A stretch of DNA of 62,630 bases from Alphaproteobacteria bacterium (GTDB taxonomy: Bacteria > Pseudomonadota > Alphaproteobacteria > Ferrovibrionales > Ferrovibrionaceae): NCBI GenBank assembly GCA_026126165.1, contig JAHCJR010000007.1, forward strand, positions 1-62,630, given 5' to 3'. Position numbers and translations under genes: made by a program. Below, piece by piece: positions 35,759 through 47,027 of this stretch (position 1 is its first letter; every line of letters begins with the position of its first letter). The notes under the pieces were generated by a model. The model worked only from the letters and a program-made list of their open reading frames with translations, did no database searches and was not told the DNA's origin.

Positions 35759-36520
35759 TCAGCCCCCGCTGGCCAAGTCGCGCAGGCGGTCGGCGCCGAT
35801 GATGTGCACCGAATTGGCATCGGGCAGCGCGATGGCACCGGCCTTTTTCAATTTGGTGAAGGTCCGGCTCACGGTTTCGATGGTCAGGCCGAGATAGTCG
35901 GCGATCTCGCCACGGCCCATCGGCAGGTCGATGACGTCGATGGCACCGCCGCGTGCCGCCTGCCGGTCGATGAGGCCGATCAGGAAGGAGGCCAGCCGTT
36001 CGCTGGCGGTCTTGCGGCCGAGCAGCAGCATCTGGTCCTGCGCCGTCGCCAGCTCGTTCGAGGCGATGGTGAGCAGGCGATGCTCCATCTGTGGCAGCGC
36101 GAGCAGCATCTCCTCGAACTTCTTGCGCGGAAAGCGGCAGATGCAGACATGCGTCAGGGTCTCGGCCGTATAGGCATAGGCCACATTGTGCGTCAGGCCG
36201 AGGAAATCGCCGGGATAGAGGAAACCGGTGATCTGCCGGCGCCCGTCGGCGAGCGACTTCGACAGGCTCACCGCTCCGGAGGTAATGTTGTAGACATACT
36301 CCGCCGGCGCGCCCTCCTCGAAGACCATCCGGCCCGGCTCCAGCTTGAGCGTGGAGGAGATGGCCCGTAACCGCCGCTGCTCCTCTTCGTCGAGCGGGGC
36401 GCATACCGTCATCTCCCGAACGCTGCAGGCCGCGCACGGGTTGTCCTTGTCGAGTTCCCGCCGGGTCGCCCTGGGTAGCGCGCCCTGGCCTTGACCCGTT
36501 CTGAAGGTGCCGGAATTCAC
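35759..36520 (-). CDS. fnr: FNR-type (FnrN-like) oxygen-sensing transcription regulator
   Basis: A regulator of the Crp/Fnr family with an oxygen-labile [4Fe-4S] cluster. From the GTG start the N-terminal cysteines are C29, C32 and C40 (CAACSVREMTVC) and a fourth is C126 or C128 in HVCICRF. The recognition helix ETVSRTF has the E..SR residues that read TTGA-type half sites. A TTG start 27 bases upstream is an alternative. It is the likely regulator of the FNR boxes found here. A near-consensus box at 36635-36648 lies in its upstream region. Confidence 0.92.
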   Translation of the reverse strand: MNSGTFRTGQGQGALPRATRRELDKDNPCAACSVREMTVCAPLDEEEQRRLRAISSTLKLEPGRMVFEEGAPAEYVYNITSGAVSLSKSLADGRRQITGFLYPGDFLGLTHNVAYAYTAETLTHVCICRFPRKKFEEMLLALPQMEHRLLTIASNELATAQDQMLLLGRKTASERLASFLIGLIDRQAARGGAIDVIDLPMGRGEIADYLGLTIETVSRTFTKLKKAGAIALPDANSVHIIGADRLRDLASGG

Positions 36521-36634
36521 GGTGACTGCCCGCTCCCTGTCTCGCAACCCGCCAGCGCCTCGCTACCAACAGGCCGCGCGATCGCCCCGCCACCGGCCAA
36601 AACCACCGCCTGCGCGCGGTGCGGATTCGTCCGG

Positions 36635-36648
36635 TTGATCTAAATCAT
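36635..36648. promoter_or_regulatory. Near-consensus FNR box between fnr and the 36679 gene
   Basis: TTGATCTAAATCAT matches the FNR consensus at nine of ten conserved positions. Read toward the right, a -10-like hexamer CATAGG lies at 36671-36676 in class II spacing, placing a transcription start near 36683. Read toward fnr, the corresponding hexamer is poor. So it may act mainly on the 36679 gene, with possible feedback on fnr. Confidence 0.65.
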
Positions 36649-36678
36649 AGCAGAGCCGTCCGGGGGCTGGCATAGGGA

Positions 36679-37194
36679 ATGTCAGTATCGGTCGGGAGAC
36701 CTGCCTTGCGTAATCTGCTCGCCAGTCCGCTGCGCCATGAACAGATCGATGCCGCCTGGGCGTTGATCCGTATCTGCGGCAATGTGCGGGGCAGCCTGGC
36801 GGAATGGCGGGCTTATGCCAAGTCGCGCCTGCCCTCGGCAAGCCGCGGGCCGGGGCGCCAAGGTCTGGTAGCCATACATTGCACGCGGGGCTACATATAC
36901 GGCCTGTTCGCCTACAATGCGGAGACGGACCCGGTGCACCGCATGGTCCTGACGGTGGAACCGCTTGCTTTCGCGCGCCTCGCCCATTCGCTGGACCCGG
37001 GCGAGGTCCTCCTCGCCGCCAGCGAGGATCTGGCGCGCACCCTCGATTGCCGGGCCATCCATCTCGTGCTCTCGGCCGATGACGGGGATGGCAGCGGGCT
37101 CAGGCGGATCGGCAGGGATTGCGGCTATCGCCTGACCGCGGAACGGCTCTGCAAGGAATTGCCCGACGTCGAGGCCGGTAGGTCCATCAACTGA
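36679..37194 (+). CDS. Protein of unknown function, possibly FNR-regulated
   Basis: A 171-residue soluble protein with no domain I recognise. It has a central segment VAIHCTRGYIYGLFAYN and a C-terminal region with DCGYRLTAERL; the overall length and alternation of strands could suit a GNAT-like fold, but no acetyl-CoA motif is clear. The ATG at 36679 has its purine stretch (AGGGA) right against the codon. A TTG at 36706 with GGGAG seven bases upstream may be the true start and would fit the inferred transcription start near 36683. Its end overlaps the convergent hupE gene by eight bases. Confidence 0.65.
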   Translation: MSVSVGRPALRNLLASPLRHEQIDAAWALIRICGNVRGSLAEWRAYAKSRLPSASRGPGRQGLVAIHCTRGYIYGLFAYNAETDPVHRMVLTVEPLAFARLAHSLDPGEVLLAASEDLARTLDCRAIHLVLSADDGDGSGLRRIGRDCGYRLTAERLCKELPDVEAGRSIN

Positions 37195-37774
37195 AAGCCA
37201 GCAGCCAACCTCCGGCGGCGGCGATGACCGCGCCGCCGGCCGGCAGCATGCGCGCTACCTTGCGCCGGCGCATCAACTCGCCCGCCATCAGCCCGGCGCC
37301 GATCAGCAGCGCGCTGCCTGCAAGGAAGCCGGCGCCATAGGCGATGGCCGAGGCTCCGGCGGGCATTTCAGCGCCATGAGCATGACCGTGCAGCAACGCG
37401 AAAGCCATGGTCAGGAATGCGGTCGGCGCCAGCGGGAGGCCAGGCGCCAGCGCCGTCAACAGGCCGAACAGCAGCACCGAGCCGGCGATGCCGGTCTCGA
37501 CCAGCGGCTGCACCGGCCCGCCGCTGCCGACGAGACCGCCGGCAAGCATGGCCACCAGAAATCCGGCCGGCAGCACGAACCTCGCGCCACCGCCGAGCCG
37601 TACCGCCCAGAGCCCCACCGCCAGCATCGCCAGCAGATGATCGGCGCCCAGGAATGGATGGGCAAGCCCGGCCTCGAAGCCCGCCGCCGGCAAACCGCCA
37701 TGGGCCAGCGCCGGCAGCGGCGTGGCGGTCGCGAGCAGAGCGGTGAAAGCGATGGCGATCCGTGCGTGCGTCAT
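37187..37774 (-). CDS. ureJ: HupE/UreJ family nickel permease
   Basis: A 195-residue membrane protein with a signal-like first helix and the family motif HPFLGADHLLAMLAVGLWA near residue 40, then LLHGHAHGAEMP later; these histidines bind nickel during transport. It starts one base after the ureG stop, so it is the last gene of the urease operon, where it would supply nickel for UreC maturation. Confidence 0.9.
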   Translation of the reverse strand: MTHARIAIAFTALLATATPLPALAHGGLPAAGFEAGLAHPFLGADHLLAMLAVGLWAVRLGGGARFVLPAGFLVAMLAGGLVGSGGPVQPLVETGIAGSVLLFGLLTALAPGLPLAPTAFLTMAFALLHGHAHGAEMPAGASAIAYGAGFLAGSALLIGAGLMAGELMRRRKVARMLPAGGAVIAAAGGWLLAFS

Positions 37775-37775
37775 G

Positions 37776-38422
37776 TCAGGCAACTCCCGTTCCCGTGCGT
37801 TCGCTGCTCTCGGCCAGTCCGCCGGCATGAAGGATGAACGCCGCGATCCGGTCGAGGCCGTCGAGCTGCTTCAGATTGGCGAAGACGAAGGGCCGCGTCC
37901 CGCGCATCCGGCGCGCATCGCGGTCCATCACCGCAAGGTCCGCGCCGACCAGCGGCGCAAGGTCGGTCTTGTTGATGACCAGAAGGTCGGAGCGGGTGAT
38001 GCCCGGCCCACCCTTGCGCGGGATCTTGTCGCCGGCGGAGACATCGATCACGTAGATGGTGATGTCGGCGAGTTCCGGACTGAAGGTGGCAGCCAGATTG
38101 TCGCCGCCCGATTCGATGAAGATGATGTCGAGACCGGCGAAGCGGCGCGTCATCTCGCTCACCGCCGCGAGGTTGATCGAGGCATCCTCCCGGATCGCCG
38201 TGTGCGGGCAACCGCCGGTCTCGACGCCGACGATGCGCTCCGGCGCCAGCGCGCCGGCGCGGGTGAGAAACTCGGCATCCTCTTTCGTATAGATGTCGTT
38301 GGTGACGACCGCCAGATTCCAGTCGGCGCGAAGCCGCTTGCACAGGCGTTCGACCAGCGCCGTCTTGCCGGAGCCGACCGGCCCCCCGACCCCGACCCGG
38401 AGCGGGCCGTTTGCTGAATGCT

Positions 38423-38426
<4 letters not shown>
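37776..38426 (-). CDS. ureG: Urease accessory GTPase UreG
   Basis: A 216-residue SIMIBI GTPase that powers nickel delivery to urease. The P-loop is [15 protein letters not shown]; the metal-binding CPH motif is in [15 protein letters not shown], and the specificity region is VINKTDLAP. The ATG overlaps the ureF stop (ATGA). It works with UreD and UreF in the activation complex. Confidence 0.97.
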
Positions 38427-39647
<1,221 letters not shown>

Positions 39648-39648
39648 G

Positions 39649-41361
<1,713 letters not shown>

Positions 41362-41371
41362 GAGAAGTCCG

Positions 41372-41677
41372 TCAGAGAGTGCCGTTGACGACGCCGCGAA
41401 AGCCCCAGACGACGCCGCGCCCGCCATAGGCGACCAGGCGGACGCGCCGTGTCTGCCCGGGCTCGAAGCGGACCGCCGTGCCCGCCGGTATGTCGAGGCG
41501 ATAGCCGCGCGCCTTCTCGCGGTCGAAGGCGAGCGCCGGATTGCATTCGTAAAAGTGATAGTGACTGCCCACCTGGATCGGCCGGTCGCCGGTATTCGCC
41601 ACATCGAGCGAAAGTTCGGGCCGCCCTTCGTTGAGCAGGATCTCCCCCGGTGCCGTCCTGACTTCGCCCGGAATCAT
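41372..41677 (-). CDS. ureB: Urease subunit beta UreB
   Basis: A 101-residue structural subunit beginning [18 protein letters not shown], with the family motif [17 protein letters not shown]. It packs against UreC in the urease trimer. It lies 13 bases downstream of ureA and 10 bases upstream of ureC in the standard order. Confidence 0.98.
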   Translation of the reverse strand: MIPGEVRTAPGEILLNEGRPELSLDVANTGDRPIQVGSHYHFYECNPALAFDREKARGYRLDIPAGTAVRFEPGQTRRVRLVAYGGRGVVWGFRGVVNGTL

Positions 41678-41690
41678 CGCCCTGCCCCGC

Positions 41691-41993
41691 TCATCGGATG
41701 GGCTGGTGCACGGTCACCAGCTTGGTGCCATCGGGAAAAGTCGCCTCGACCTGTATTTCGTGGATCATCTCCGCCACGCCTTCCATGACCTGACTGCGCG
41801 CGATCACGGATGCTCCATCGCGCATCAGCTCCGCGACCGACCGGCCATCGCGCGCCCCTTCGACGACGAAGTCGCTGATCAGCGCAATCGCCTCCGGGTG
41901 GTTCAGCCTGACGCCGCGCTCCAGCCGGCGACGGGCCACGATCGCCGCCATGGCGACGAGCAGCTTGTCCTTTTCGCGGGGTGTGAGATTCAT
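41691..41993 (-). CDS. ureA: Urease subunit gamma UreA
   Basis: A 100-residue structural subunit beginning [17 protein letters not shown], with [20 protein letters not shown] and the ending [21 protein letters not shown]-like pattern of the family (here [11 protein letters not shown]). It is the second gene of the operon, 27 bases after ureD. Confidence 0.98.
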   Translation of the reverse strand: MNLTPREKDKLLVAMAAIVARRRLERGVRLNHPEAIALISDFVVEGARDGRSVAELMRDGASVIARSQVMEGVAEMIHEIQVEATFPDGTKLVTVHQPIR

Positions 41994-42020
41994 GGCAGGC
42001 CCCGTATCCCCTTCGCGGCA

Positions 42021-42929
42021 TCAGCAGTTCCAGACGCGCGGCGGCGTGTCCGGCAAGGCCAGACCGTGCAAATGGCGTGCCGCCCGGAGATGGAGCCAGA
42101 ATTCGACGAACGAGGCGCGAAGCCGCGCCGCATCCCCCGCCAGCCAGCGCAAGACCAGCAGGCCGTTGACCAGACTGCATCCGGCGCGGAGTGAATCGTC
42201 CCCCCGGCCCGCGAGACGCTCGCGCGCGAAAGCGAGCGTGGCCTGGCCCGGCAGACCTCCGCACAGCAAGGTCGCCGAGGCACGGGCACCCGCAAAGCCG
42301 GCCGGATGGGCCATCTTCGCGCCGATATCGCCTTCGAGACGCGTCGCATCGTACCAGAGAAGCCGGTCGGGCCCCTGCACCCGCCAGCGATCGAACAGCA
42401 ATCCGCTGCCGAAGCGCTCGCCTCTGGCGGTGCGGCCATAGATGGTGATCTCGCCTGCAAGCAGCATCGCGCCCGGCGCCAGACTGATACGTGTCTCGCG
42501 CCGCAATCGCGCGCCATCGAACAGGATGGTCTCCTGCGGCATCCATTCGAGAGCCGAGCCGGCGCCGAGCCGCAGATCGACAAGAACCGAGGTATCCGCT
42601 CCGTCCGAACGGTAGATCTTTTCCGCCGCCTGCGTGGTCGCGCAAGCGACCGCGCCGTGCTCCGCCTCGAGACGGACCGACATCCGGTCGCCGCCCGTCA
42701 ACCCCCCCGCCACCGTGACCAGCACCGCCTCCGGCGGCAAACCTGACGATACGGTTGGAAAGAGCAGCCGCCCCGGATTGCGTTGATAAAGATGCGTCAG
42801 GCGCGTAAGGCCGTCGGCGCCGCTGAAGCCTGCCTCGACGCCGCCATCGCATCGCTGCAGGGCGGCAACCGGCCCGGGCCGCTCGCGCGCCGCCCCGCCG
42901 GGCCCTGCTGAACTTGCCATGTACGACAT
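42021..42929 (-). CDS. ureD: Urease accessory protein UreD
   Basis: A 302-residue accessory protein that binds apo-urease and, with UreF and UreG, forms the activation complex. Family motifs are LFPTVSSGLPPEAVLVTVAG followed by TGGDRM, then TTQAAEKIYRS and LEWMPQETILFDGA. I took the ATG at 42929; another in-frame ATG lies at 42920. It is the first gene of ureDABCEFG-ureJ. No clear sigma-54 or NtrC site was identified by eye in the 109-base gap upstream. Confidence 0.94.
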   Translation of the reverse strand: MSYMASSAGPGGAARERPGPVAALQRCDGGVEAGFSGADGLTRLTHLYQRNPGRLLFPTVSSGLPPEAVLVTVAGGLTGGDRMSVRLEAEHGAVACATTQAAEKIYRSDGADTSVLVDLRLGAGSALEWMPQETILFDGARLRRETRISLAPGAMLLAGEITIYGRTARGERFGSGLLFDRWRVQGPDRLLWYDATRLEGDIGAKMAHPAGFAGARASATLLCGGLPGQATLAFARERLAGRGDDSLRAGCSLVNGLLVLRWLAGDAARLRASFVEFWLHLRAARHLHGLALPDTPPRVWNC

Positions 42930-43038
42930 CGAGCAAAGGCGGGCGCAAGATCCATGCCAGCGTCCGGCCGGGTCATGCACAGGGTTCGGCGGCGCGGCGC
43001 TGCCCTGTTTTCGCTCACATTGCCTTGTCCTTGGGCAG

Positions 43039-43440
43039 TCACTGGCTGGCGCGTTGCGGCAGCGTCCGGTCCTTCGCCTTGAAGTAGGTGCGGGCGTAGG
43101 CGAGGAGCTGACCGTCTGTCGGATGATCCACTGTCTCCACCCCGACGATCCGGTCGACCAGCGCATGGTCGTGGCGATTGACGTGCTTGAGCAGTTCGAG
43201 CTTGGCCTGACCCGGTCCGACCACCAGAACCGCCCCCGCATCGGCGATGGCCTCTGCCACGTGGTGGTAAAAGGCCTGGTCTTCCGCCGCATGACCGGAA
43301 CCAGGCTTGCCCGCCCTGCGGTGGAGCTGGTGGGCGGGACGATCGGGATGGATCACCGCCCGGTCCGCTTCATCGGCATTGAAATGGAAGACCCGCGCCT
43401 CGCGGTGATCGAGCCAGACGACTGCGTGATAGTGAGCCAT
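43039..43440 (-). CDS. eRF1-like (baeRF/host-attachment family) translational machinery protein
   Basis: A 133-residue protein of the family annotated as translational machinery or host-attachment protein, related to the middle domain of eukaryotic release factor eRF1. The opening HYHAVVWLDHREARVFHFN and the segment LVVGPGQAKLELLKHV are characteristic. Its role is not firmly known; ribosome-associated function under stress is inferred from family. An exact FNR box (43497-43510) sits 57 bases upstream, with a leader of about 22 bases predicted. Confidence 0.8.
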   Translation of the reverse strand: MAHYHAVVWLDHREARVFHFNADEADRAVIHPDRPAHQLHRRAGKPGSGHAAEDQAFYHHVAEAIADAGAVLVVGPGQAKLELLKHVNRHDHALVDRIVGVETVDHPTDGQLLAYARTYFKAKDRTLPQRASQ

Positions 43441-43496
43441 GCCTTCGCACTCCTTGCATTGTGCGGGCAGGCTAGGCTGGCTGGACCGCTGTCGCC

Positions 43497-43510
43497 TTGA
43501 CCCAGGTCAA
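43497..43510 (-). promoter_or_regulatory. FNR box upstream of the eRF1-like gene
   Basis: TTGACCCAGGTCAA is a perfect palindrome in its half sites and matches TTGAY-N4-RTCAA fully. In class II spacing the minus-strand -10 would be TAGCCT (43474-43469), three of six matches. It lies between the stop of the beta-CASP gene and the start of the eRF1-like gene and points to the latter. Confidence 0.8.
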
Positions 43511-43520
43511 GCGCCAGGAT

Positions 43521-45131
43521 TCACCGATCGAGCTGGCGGCGGAGGCGGCTCAGCAGGCGGGCGCGCTCGCGGTCGCTCGTGGCCTGCTGCAAGCGGTGCT
43601 GCAGGTCGAGCGCCAGGGCGGCGTATTCGTTGTGCCAGTCCCGCCCCCACAGCGCCGGATCCATTTGATCGGCGGCGAGGCGGGGCGGCACGCTGTCCCG
43701 GACACGGTGCGCGAGGCCGCCGCGATCGACCGCATACGTCTCGTCGAGACGCGGGACGACGATCTGCGCCGGATCGATGCCGATCGCCGGCAAGGCGGCC
43801 GCGAGAGCCGCGAGCGAGGCTTCCTCGCCATGCGTCAGAAATATGCTCCGGCGGAGCGGCAGGCGCTCGCGCACCCAGTCGAGCAGGCCATGATGGTCCG
43901 CATGTCCGGAATAGAGGTCGATCTTGCGGATGCGGGCATTGACCGCCACCTCGTCGCCATGGATGCGGACCGCCTTGACGCCCTGCTCCAGCAGCGAGCC
44001 CAGAGTTCCCGGCGCCTGATAGCCGACCAGAAGCACCGTCGCCTTTTCCCGCCAGAGATTGTTTTTGAGATGGGTGCGGATACGTCCCGCATCGCACATG
44101 CCCGATCCGGCGATGATGATCGCCCCGCCCCGCACCTGGGAAATCTGGTAGCTCTCCTCCTGATCGGTAACGAATCGGACATTGGCCGCGCGGAAGGGAC
44201 TGGGTCCGGAATGACGCCCGCGCAAGGCTGGATCCATGTGTCGTTCGAAGACTTCGGTGGCGCGCACCGCAAGCGGGCTGTCGAGAAAGACGTGCACGCG
44301 CGGCAGCTCGCCGGCGGCCATGAGTTCCAGCAGATCGAACAGAAGTTCCTGCGTCCGCTCTACCGCAAAGGCCGGAATGAGCAGGTTGCCTCCGGCCTCC
44401 AGGCTCTCGCGCACGATCCCGCGCAGCACGCCGCGCCGCTCCTCGTCGCCGAGAACCGGCCGTTCCCGCCCGCCATAGGTCGATTCCACGATCAGGCAGT
44501 CATAGCCTGACGGGGCATGCGGGTCGTTCTGCAGCGGCTTGCCGACCGGGCCGATATCGCCGGAGAAAAGCAGTCTCAGCGTCGGCCTTCGCGGCCGCCC
44601 GGTCGCGATCTCGAGCTCGATGGAGGCCCCGCCCAGGATATGCCCCGAGTTCCAGTAGCGCGCGCGCAGGCCGGTGCCGGCTTCCGTCCACTCTCCGAAA
44701 GGGACGGGGCGAAACTGGTGCAGCGACTGTTCGGCATCGAGCCGGGTGTAGATCGCCTCGACACCCGCGCGGGAGCGCCGGGCATTGCGACGGTTGAGCC
44801 GCGCCACCTCCGCTTCCTGGATGGCGCCCGAATCCGGCAGCATCCATTCGAGCAGTTCGATCGTCTCCCGCGTCGCGAGGATCGGCCCCCTGAACCCGTT
44901 CCGGCAGAGTTTCGGAATCAAGCCGGAATGATCGATATGGGCATGGGTGAGCAGCACCCGATCGATGTGCGAGGGATCGAAGGGAAAGCCGCCATAGTTC
45001 AGCTCGCGGATCGTCTTGGCGCCCTGGAACATGCCGCAATCGACCAGCAGGCGCCCGCCCGGATGCTGCACCAGATAGCTGGAACCGGTGACGGTCCCCG
45101 CCGCACCGCAGAACTTCACCGTGACCGTCAA
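43521..45131 (-). CDS. Metallo-beta-lactamase/beta-CASP RNase-like protein
   Basis: A 536-residue protein of the CPSF73-like bacterial group, predicted to cut RNA with two zinc ions. The zinc motif is LTHAHIDHSG; beta-CASP motifs are GSGMCDAGRI, SGHADHHGLLDW and FLTHGEEASL. The start is TTG at 45131, overlapping the pfkB stop; the protein then begins MTVTVKFCGAAGTVTG, as in the family. It is the last gene of an hsp20-cytochrome-pfkB-RNase operon. It may process or degrade mRNA when oxygen is low (inference). Confidence 0.86.
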   Translation of the reverse strand: MTVTVKFCGAAGTVTGSSYLVQHPGGRLLVDCGMFQGAKTIRELNYGGFPFDPSHIDRVLLTHAHIDHSGLIPKLCRNGFRGPILATRETIELLEWMLPDSGAIQEAEVARLNRRNARRSRAGVEAIYTRLDAEQSLHQFRPVPFGEWTEAGTGLRARYWNSGHILGGASIELEIATGRPRRPTLRLLFSGDIGPVGKPLQNDPHAPSGYDCLIVESTYGGRERPVLGDEERRGVLRGIVRESLEAGGNLLIPAFAVERTQELLFDLLELMAAGELPRVHVFLDSPLAVRATEVFERHMDPALRGRHSGPSPFRAANVRFVTDQEESYQISQVRGGAIIIAGSGMCDAGRIRTHLKNNLWREKATVLLVGYQAPGTLGSLLEQGVKAVRIHGDEVAVNARIRKIDLYSGHADHHGLLDWVRERLPLRRSIFLTHGEEASLAALAAALPAIGIDPAQIVVPRLDETYAVDRGGLAHRVRDSVPPRLAADQMDPALWGRDWHNEYAALALDLQHRLQQATSDRERARLLSRLRRQLDR

Positions 45132-46063
45132 TTCGCCACCCCCCGCATCTCCGAACAAAGCCGCGCGATATCCTCGACGCGGCAGAGTTCCGTGCCCGGC
45201 GTCATCAGCGCAGCCGTCCCGGCGGCCACGGCCCGGGCCAGCGCCGCTTCAGGACCGGCGCCGCCCAGGCTTGCGGCTATGAAGCCGGCAAGCATGCTGT
45301 CGCCGGCACCGACGGCACTCAGCAGACGGGCCGGCGGCGGGTGGCGGCGCCAGAGGCCGGAACCATTCACGAACAGCGCGCCCTCGGCGCCGAGGGAGAG
45401 CAGAAGGTTCTCGGCTCGGCCGTCGGCGACAAAATCCCGCGCCAGCCTTTCGAGTTCACCGGGCGCCGGCCGATAGCCGATGATCTCGGAAAATTCCTCC
45501 AGGTTTGGCTTGACGAGCCAGGGCCGCTCGGCGAGCGCCGCGGCAAGAGCCTTGCCGGAACTGTCCAGCGCCAGTCGTTTTCCCGCCGAACGCGCCATGC
45601 GCGTCAGGCATGCGAAGGAATCGACGGGCATGCCGGGCGGCAGGCTGCCGCTCGCCACCACGAGTTCGGCCCGCTCCAGCAGGGATTCGATTTTGCGGAA
45701 CGCCGCCGCGGTCTCGCCCGCCCCGACATCCGGGCCGGGCAGGACGAAGCGGTATTGCTCGCCGCTCGCGCGCTCGCCCACCGTGAGGCTCTGCCGCGTG
45801 CGGCCGGCGATGCGCTGGCTCTCCACCGGCAGGCCCTCCGCCTGCAGGCAGGCAAATATTTCCTCTCCCGCCACGCCGCCTAGCAGGGCGAATGCCTTGG
45901 CATCGCAACCCAGCCGGCGCAGTACGCGGGCGACATTGATGCCTCCGCCGCCGGCCTCGACCTGCGGCGGGCCGCAGCGAAGCTTGACCGTCGGCTCGAC
46001 CAGTTCGGTCTCGGTGGTGATGTCCAGTGCAGGATTGAACGTGACCGTTAGTACGCTGCCCAT
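45128..46063 (-). CDS. pfkB: PfkB-family sugar-phosphate kinase
   Basis: A 311-residue ribokinase-fold enzyme, close to 1-phosphofructokinase and 6-phosphofructokinase II. Motifs are TFNPALDITT, GGGGINVARVLRRLG and the catalytic GAGDSMLAG with its aspartate. The likely reaction is phosphorylation of fructose-6-phosphate or tagatose-6-phosphate by ATP; which of these cannot be told. PfkB with Hsp20 and RNase genes under FNR control suggests a role in anaerobic glycolysis. Its stop overlaps the TTG start of the RNase. Confidence 0.88.
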   Translation of the reverse strand: MGSVLTVTFNPALDITTETELVEPTVKLRCGPPQVEAGGGGINVARVLRRLGCDAKAFALLGGVAGEEIFACLQAEGLPVESQRIAGRTRQSLTVGERASGEQYRFVLPGPDVGAGETAAAFRKIESLLERAELVVASGSLPPGMPVDSFACLTRMARSAGKRLALDSSGKALAAALAERPWLVKPNLEEFSEIIGYRPAPGELERLARDFVADGRAENLLLSLGAEGALFVNGSGLWRRHPPPARLLSAVGAGDSMLAGFIAASLGGAGPEAALARAVAAGTAALMTPGTELCRVEDIARLCSEMRGVAN

Positions 46064-46072
46064 GCCTTCGCG

Positions 46073-46444
46073 CTACCTGACGCCCACGCCGTCGCCACGG
46101 GCCTCGGCGGCCCGCGCGTGACGCAGGAAGTGCAGGTAGGCTAGCACATTCTCCTTCTCTTCCGGCCAGAGCCGGAATGTCGGCATCGGAGGATGCAGTT
46201 CCTCCATGAAACGGCGGACGTCGGAGAAATCAGGCCGGGCACGCCGCGAAAGATCGAGAAAAGCCGGAGCCGGCCGCGCCGGCTCGCGCACCGGCGCGAT
46301 GGAAATATCGTGGCAGCCCGCGCACCATTCCTGCGCCACGAGGCGCCCGCGCGCCGGATCGCCGGCTCGCGGCGCCTCCGCCGTGCATGCCGCGAGCGCC
46401 AGCATGCAAAGCAGGGACCCGATGGCGCGCGGGCTCCGCCTCAT
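46073..46444 (-). CDS. Lipoprotein c-type cytochrome
   Basis: A 123-residue monoheme cytochrome c. A lipobox LAAC ends at C20, so it is probably anchored to a membrane by lipid on the periplasmic side. The heme motif CAGCH is at residues 41-45, and PPMP further on supplies the likely methionine ligand. The start overlaps the hsp20 stop (ATGA), and pfkB begins 9 bases after its end. Its electron partner is unknown; the FNR-controlled operon suggests low-oxygen respiration. Confidence 0.85.
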   Translation of the reverse strand: MRRSPRAIGSLLCMLALAACTAEAPRAGDPARGRLVAQEWCAGCHDISIAPVREPARPAPAFLDLSRRARPDFSDVRRFMEELHPPMPTFRLWPEEKENVLAYLHFLRHARAAEARGDGVGVR

Positions 46445-46917
46445 TTGCCGCCCTTTATGGCGATCTTCTTCGTCTCGGCCGACTTCTCCGGCGACTTCGG
46501 CAACGTCACGCGCAGCACGCCCTTGTCGAATTCGGCGCTGACCTTCGAAACATCGACATCCGCTGGCAATTCGAAGGAACGGGAGAAGGCGCCATAGTAG
46601 CGCTCCATCCTGTGGTAGCCTTCCTTCTCCTCTTTCTTCTCCTGCTTCTTCTCGCCCTTGAGCGTCAGGATGCCGTTGCTCAGCGTGAGTTCCACATCCT
46701 TCTCCTCGACGCCAGGCAGTTCCGCGCTGACCTCATAGGCCTTGTCGGTCTCCTTGAAGTCGATCGAGGGTGAAAGCGGCCCCTCGAACTTCGCCGGCAT
46801 GAGATCCCGGAATTGCCGGTCGAACAGGTTGCTCATCTCGCGCTGCATGGCCTGGAAGGGATCGTCCAGCCCGCCGCGGCGCGTATCACCGAATGGCAAC
46901 AGGGAACGGAAATTCAT
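46441..46917 (-). CDS. Hsp20/alpha-crystallin small heat-shock protein
   Basis: A 158-residue holdase chaperone. The alpha-crystallin domain covers roughly residues 45-145, with VSAELPGVEEKDVELTLSNG and a lysine/glutamate-rich loop, ending in GVLRVTLPKS. The N-terminus (RSLLPFGD) is typical of the HspA class. It is the first gene of an operon with the cytochrome, pfkB and RNase genes. An FNR box lies 87-100 bases upstream with a good -10, so it is probably induced by oxygen limitation. Confidence 0.93.
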   Translation of the reverse strand: MNFRSLLPFGDTRRGGLDDPFQAMQREMSNLFDRQFRDLMPAKFEGPLSPSIDFKETDKAYEVSAELPGVEEKDVELTLSNGILTLKGEKKQEKKEEKEGYHRMERYYGAFSRSFELPADVDVSKVSAEFDKGVLRVTLPKSPEKSAETKKIAIKGGK

Positions 46918-47003
46918 AGCTGCGATCTCCGGTTATCGGTGGATCCTGGTGCCCGCCTGATCGGCGAACGCACTTATTCTGGGCAGGACGACCAGGACCG
47001 GCA

Positions 47004-47017
47004 TTGACGCAGGTCAA
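47004..47017 (-). promoter_or_regulatory. FNR box upstream of the hsp20 operon
   Basis: TTGACGCAGGTCAA matches the FNR consensus fully and is symmetric in its half sites (TTGAC/GTCAA). Centred at -41.5, the minus-strand -10 is CAGAAT at 46981-46976, four of six matches, giving a leader of about 52 bases before hsp20. It lies 11 bases downstream of the first base of the phaC stop region, so it serves hsp20, not phaC. Confidence 0.85.
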
Positions 47018-47027
47018 GCCCGGCGCG

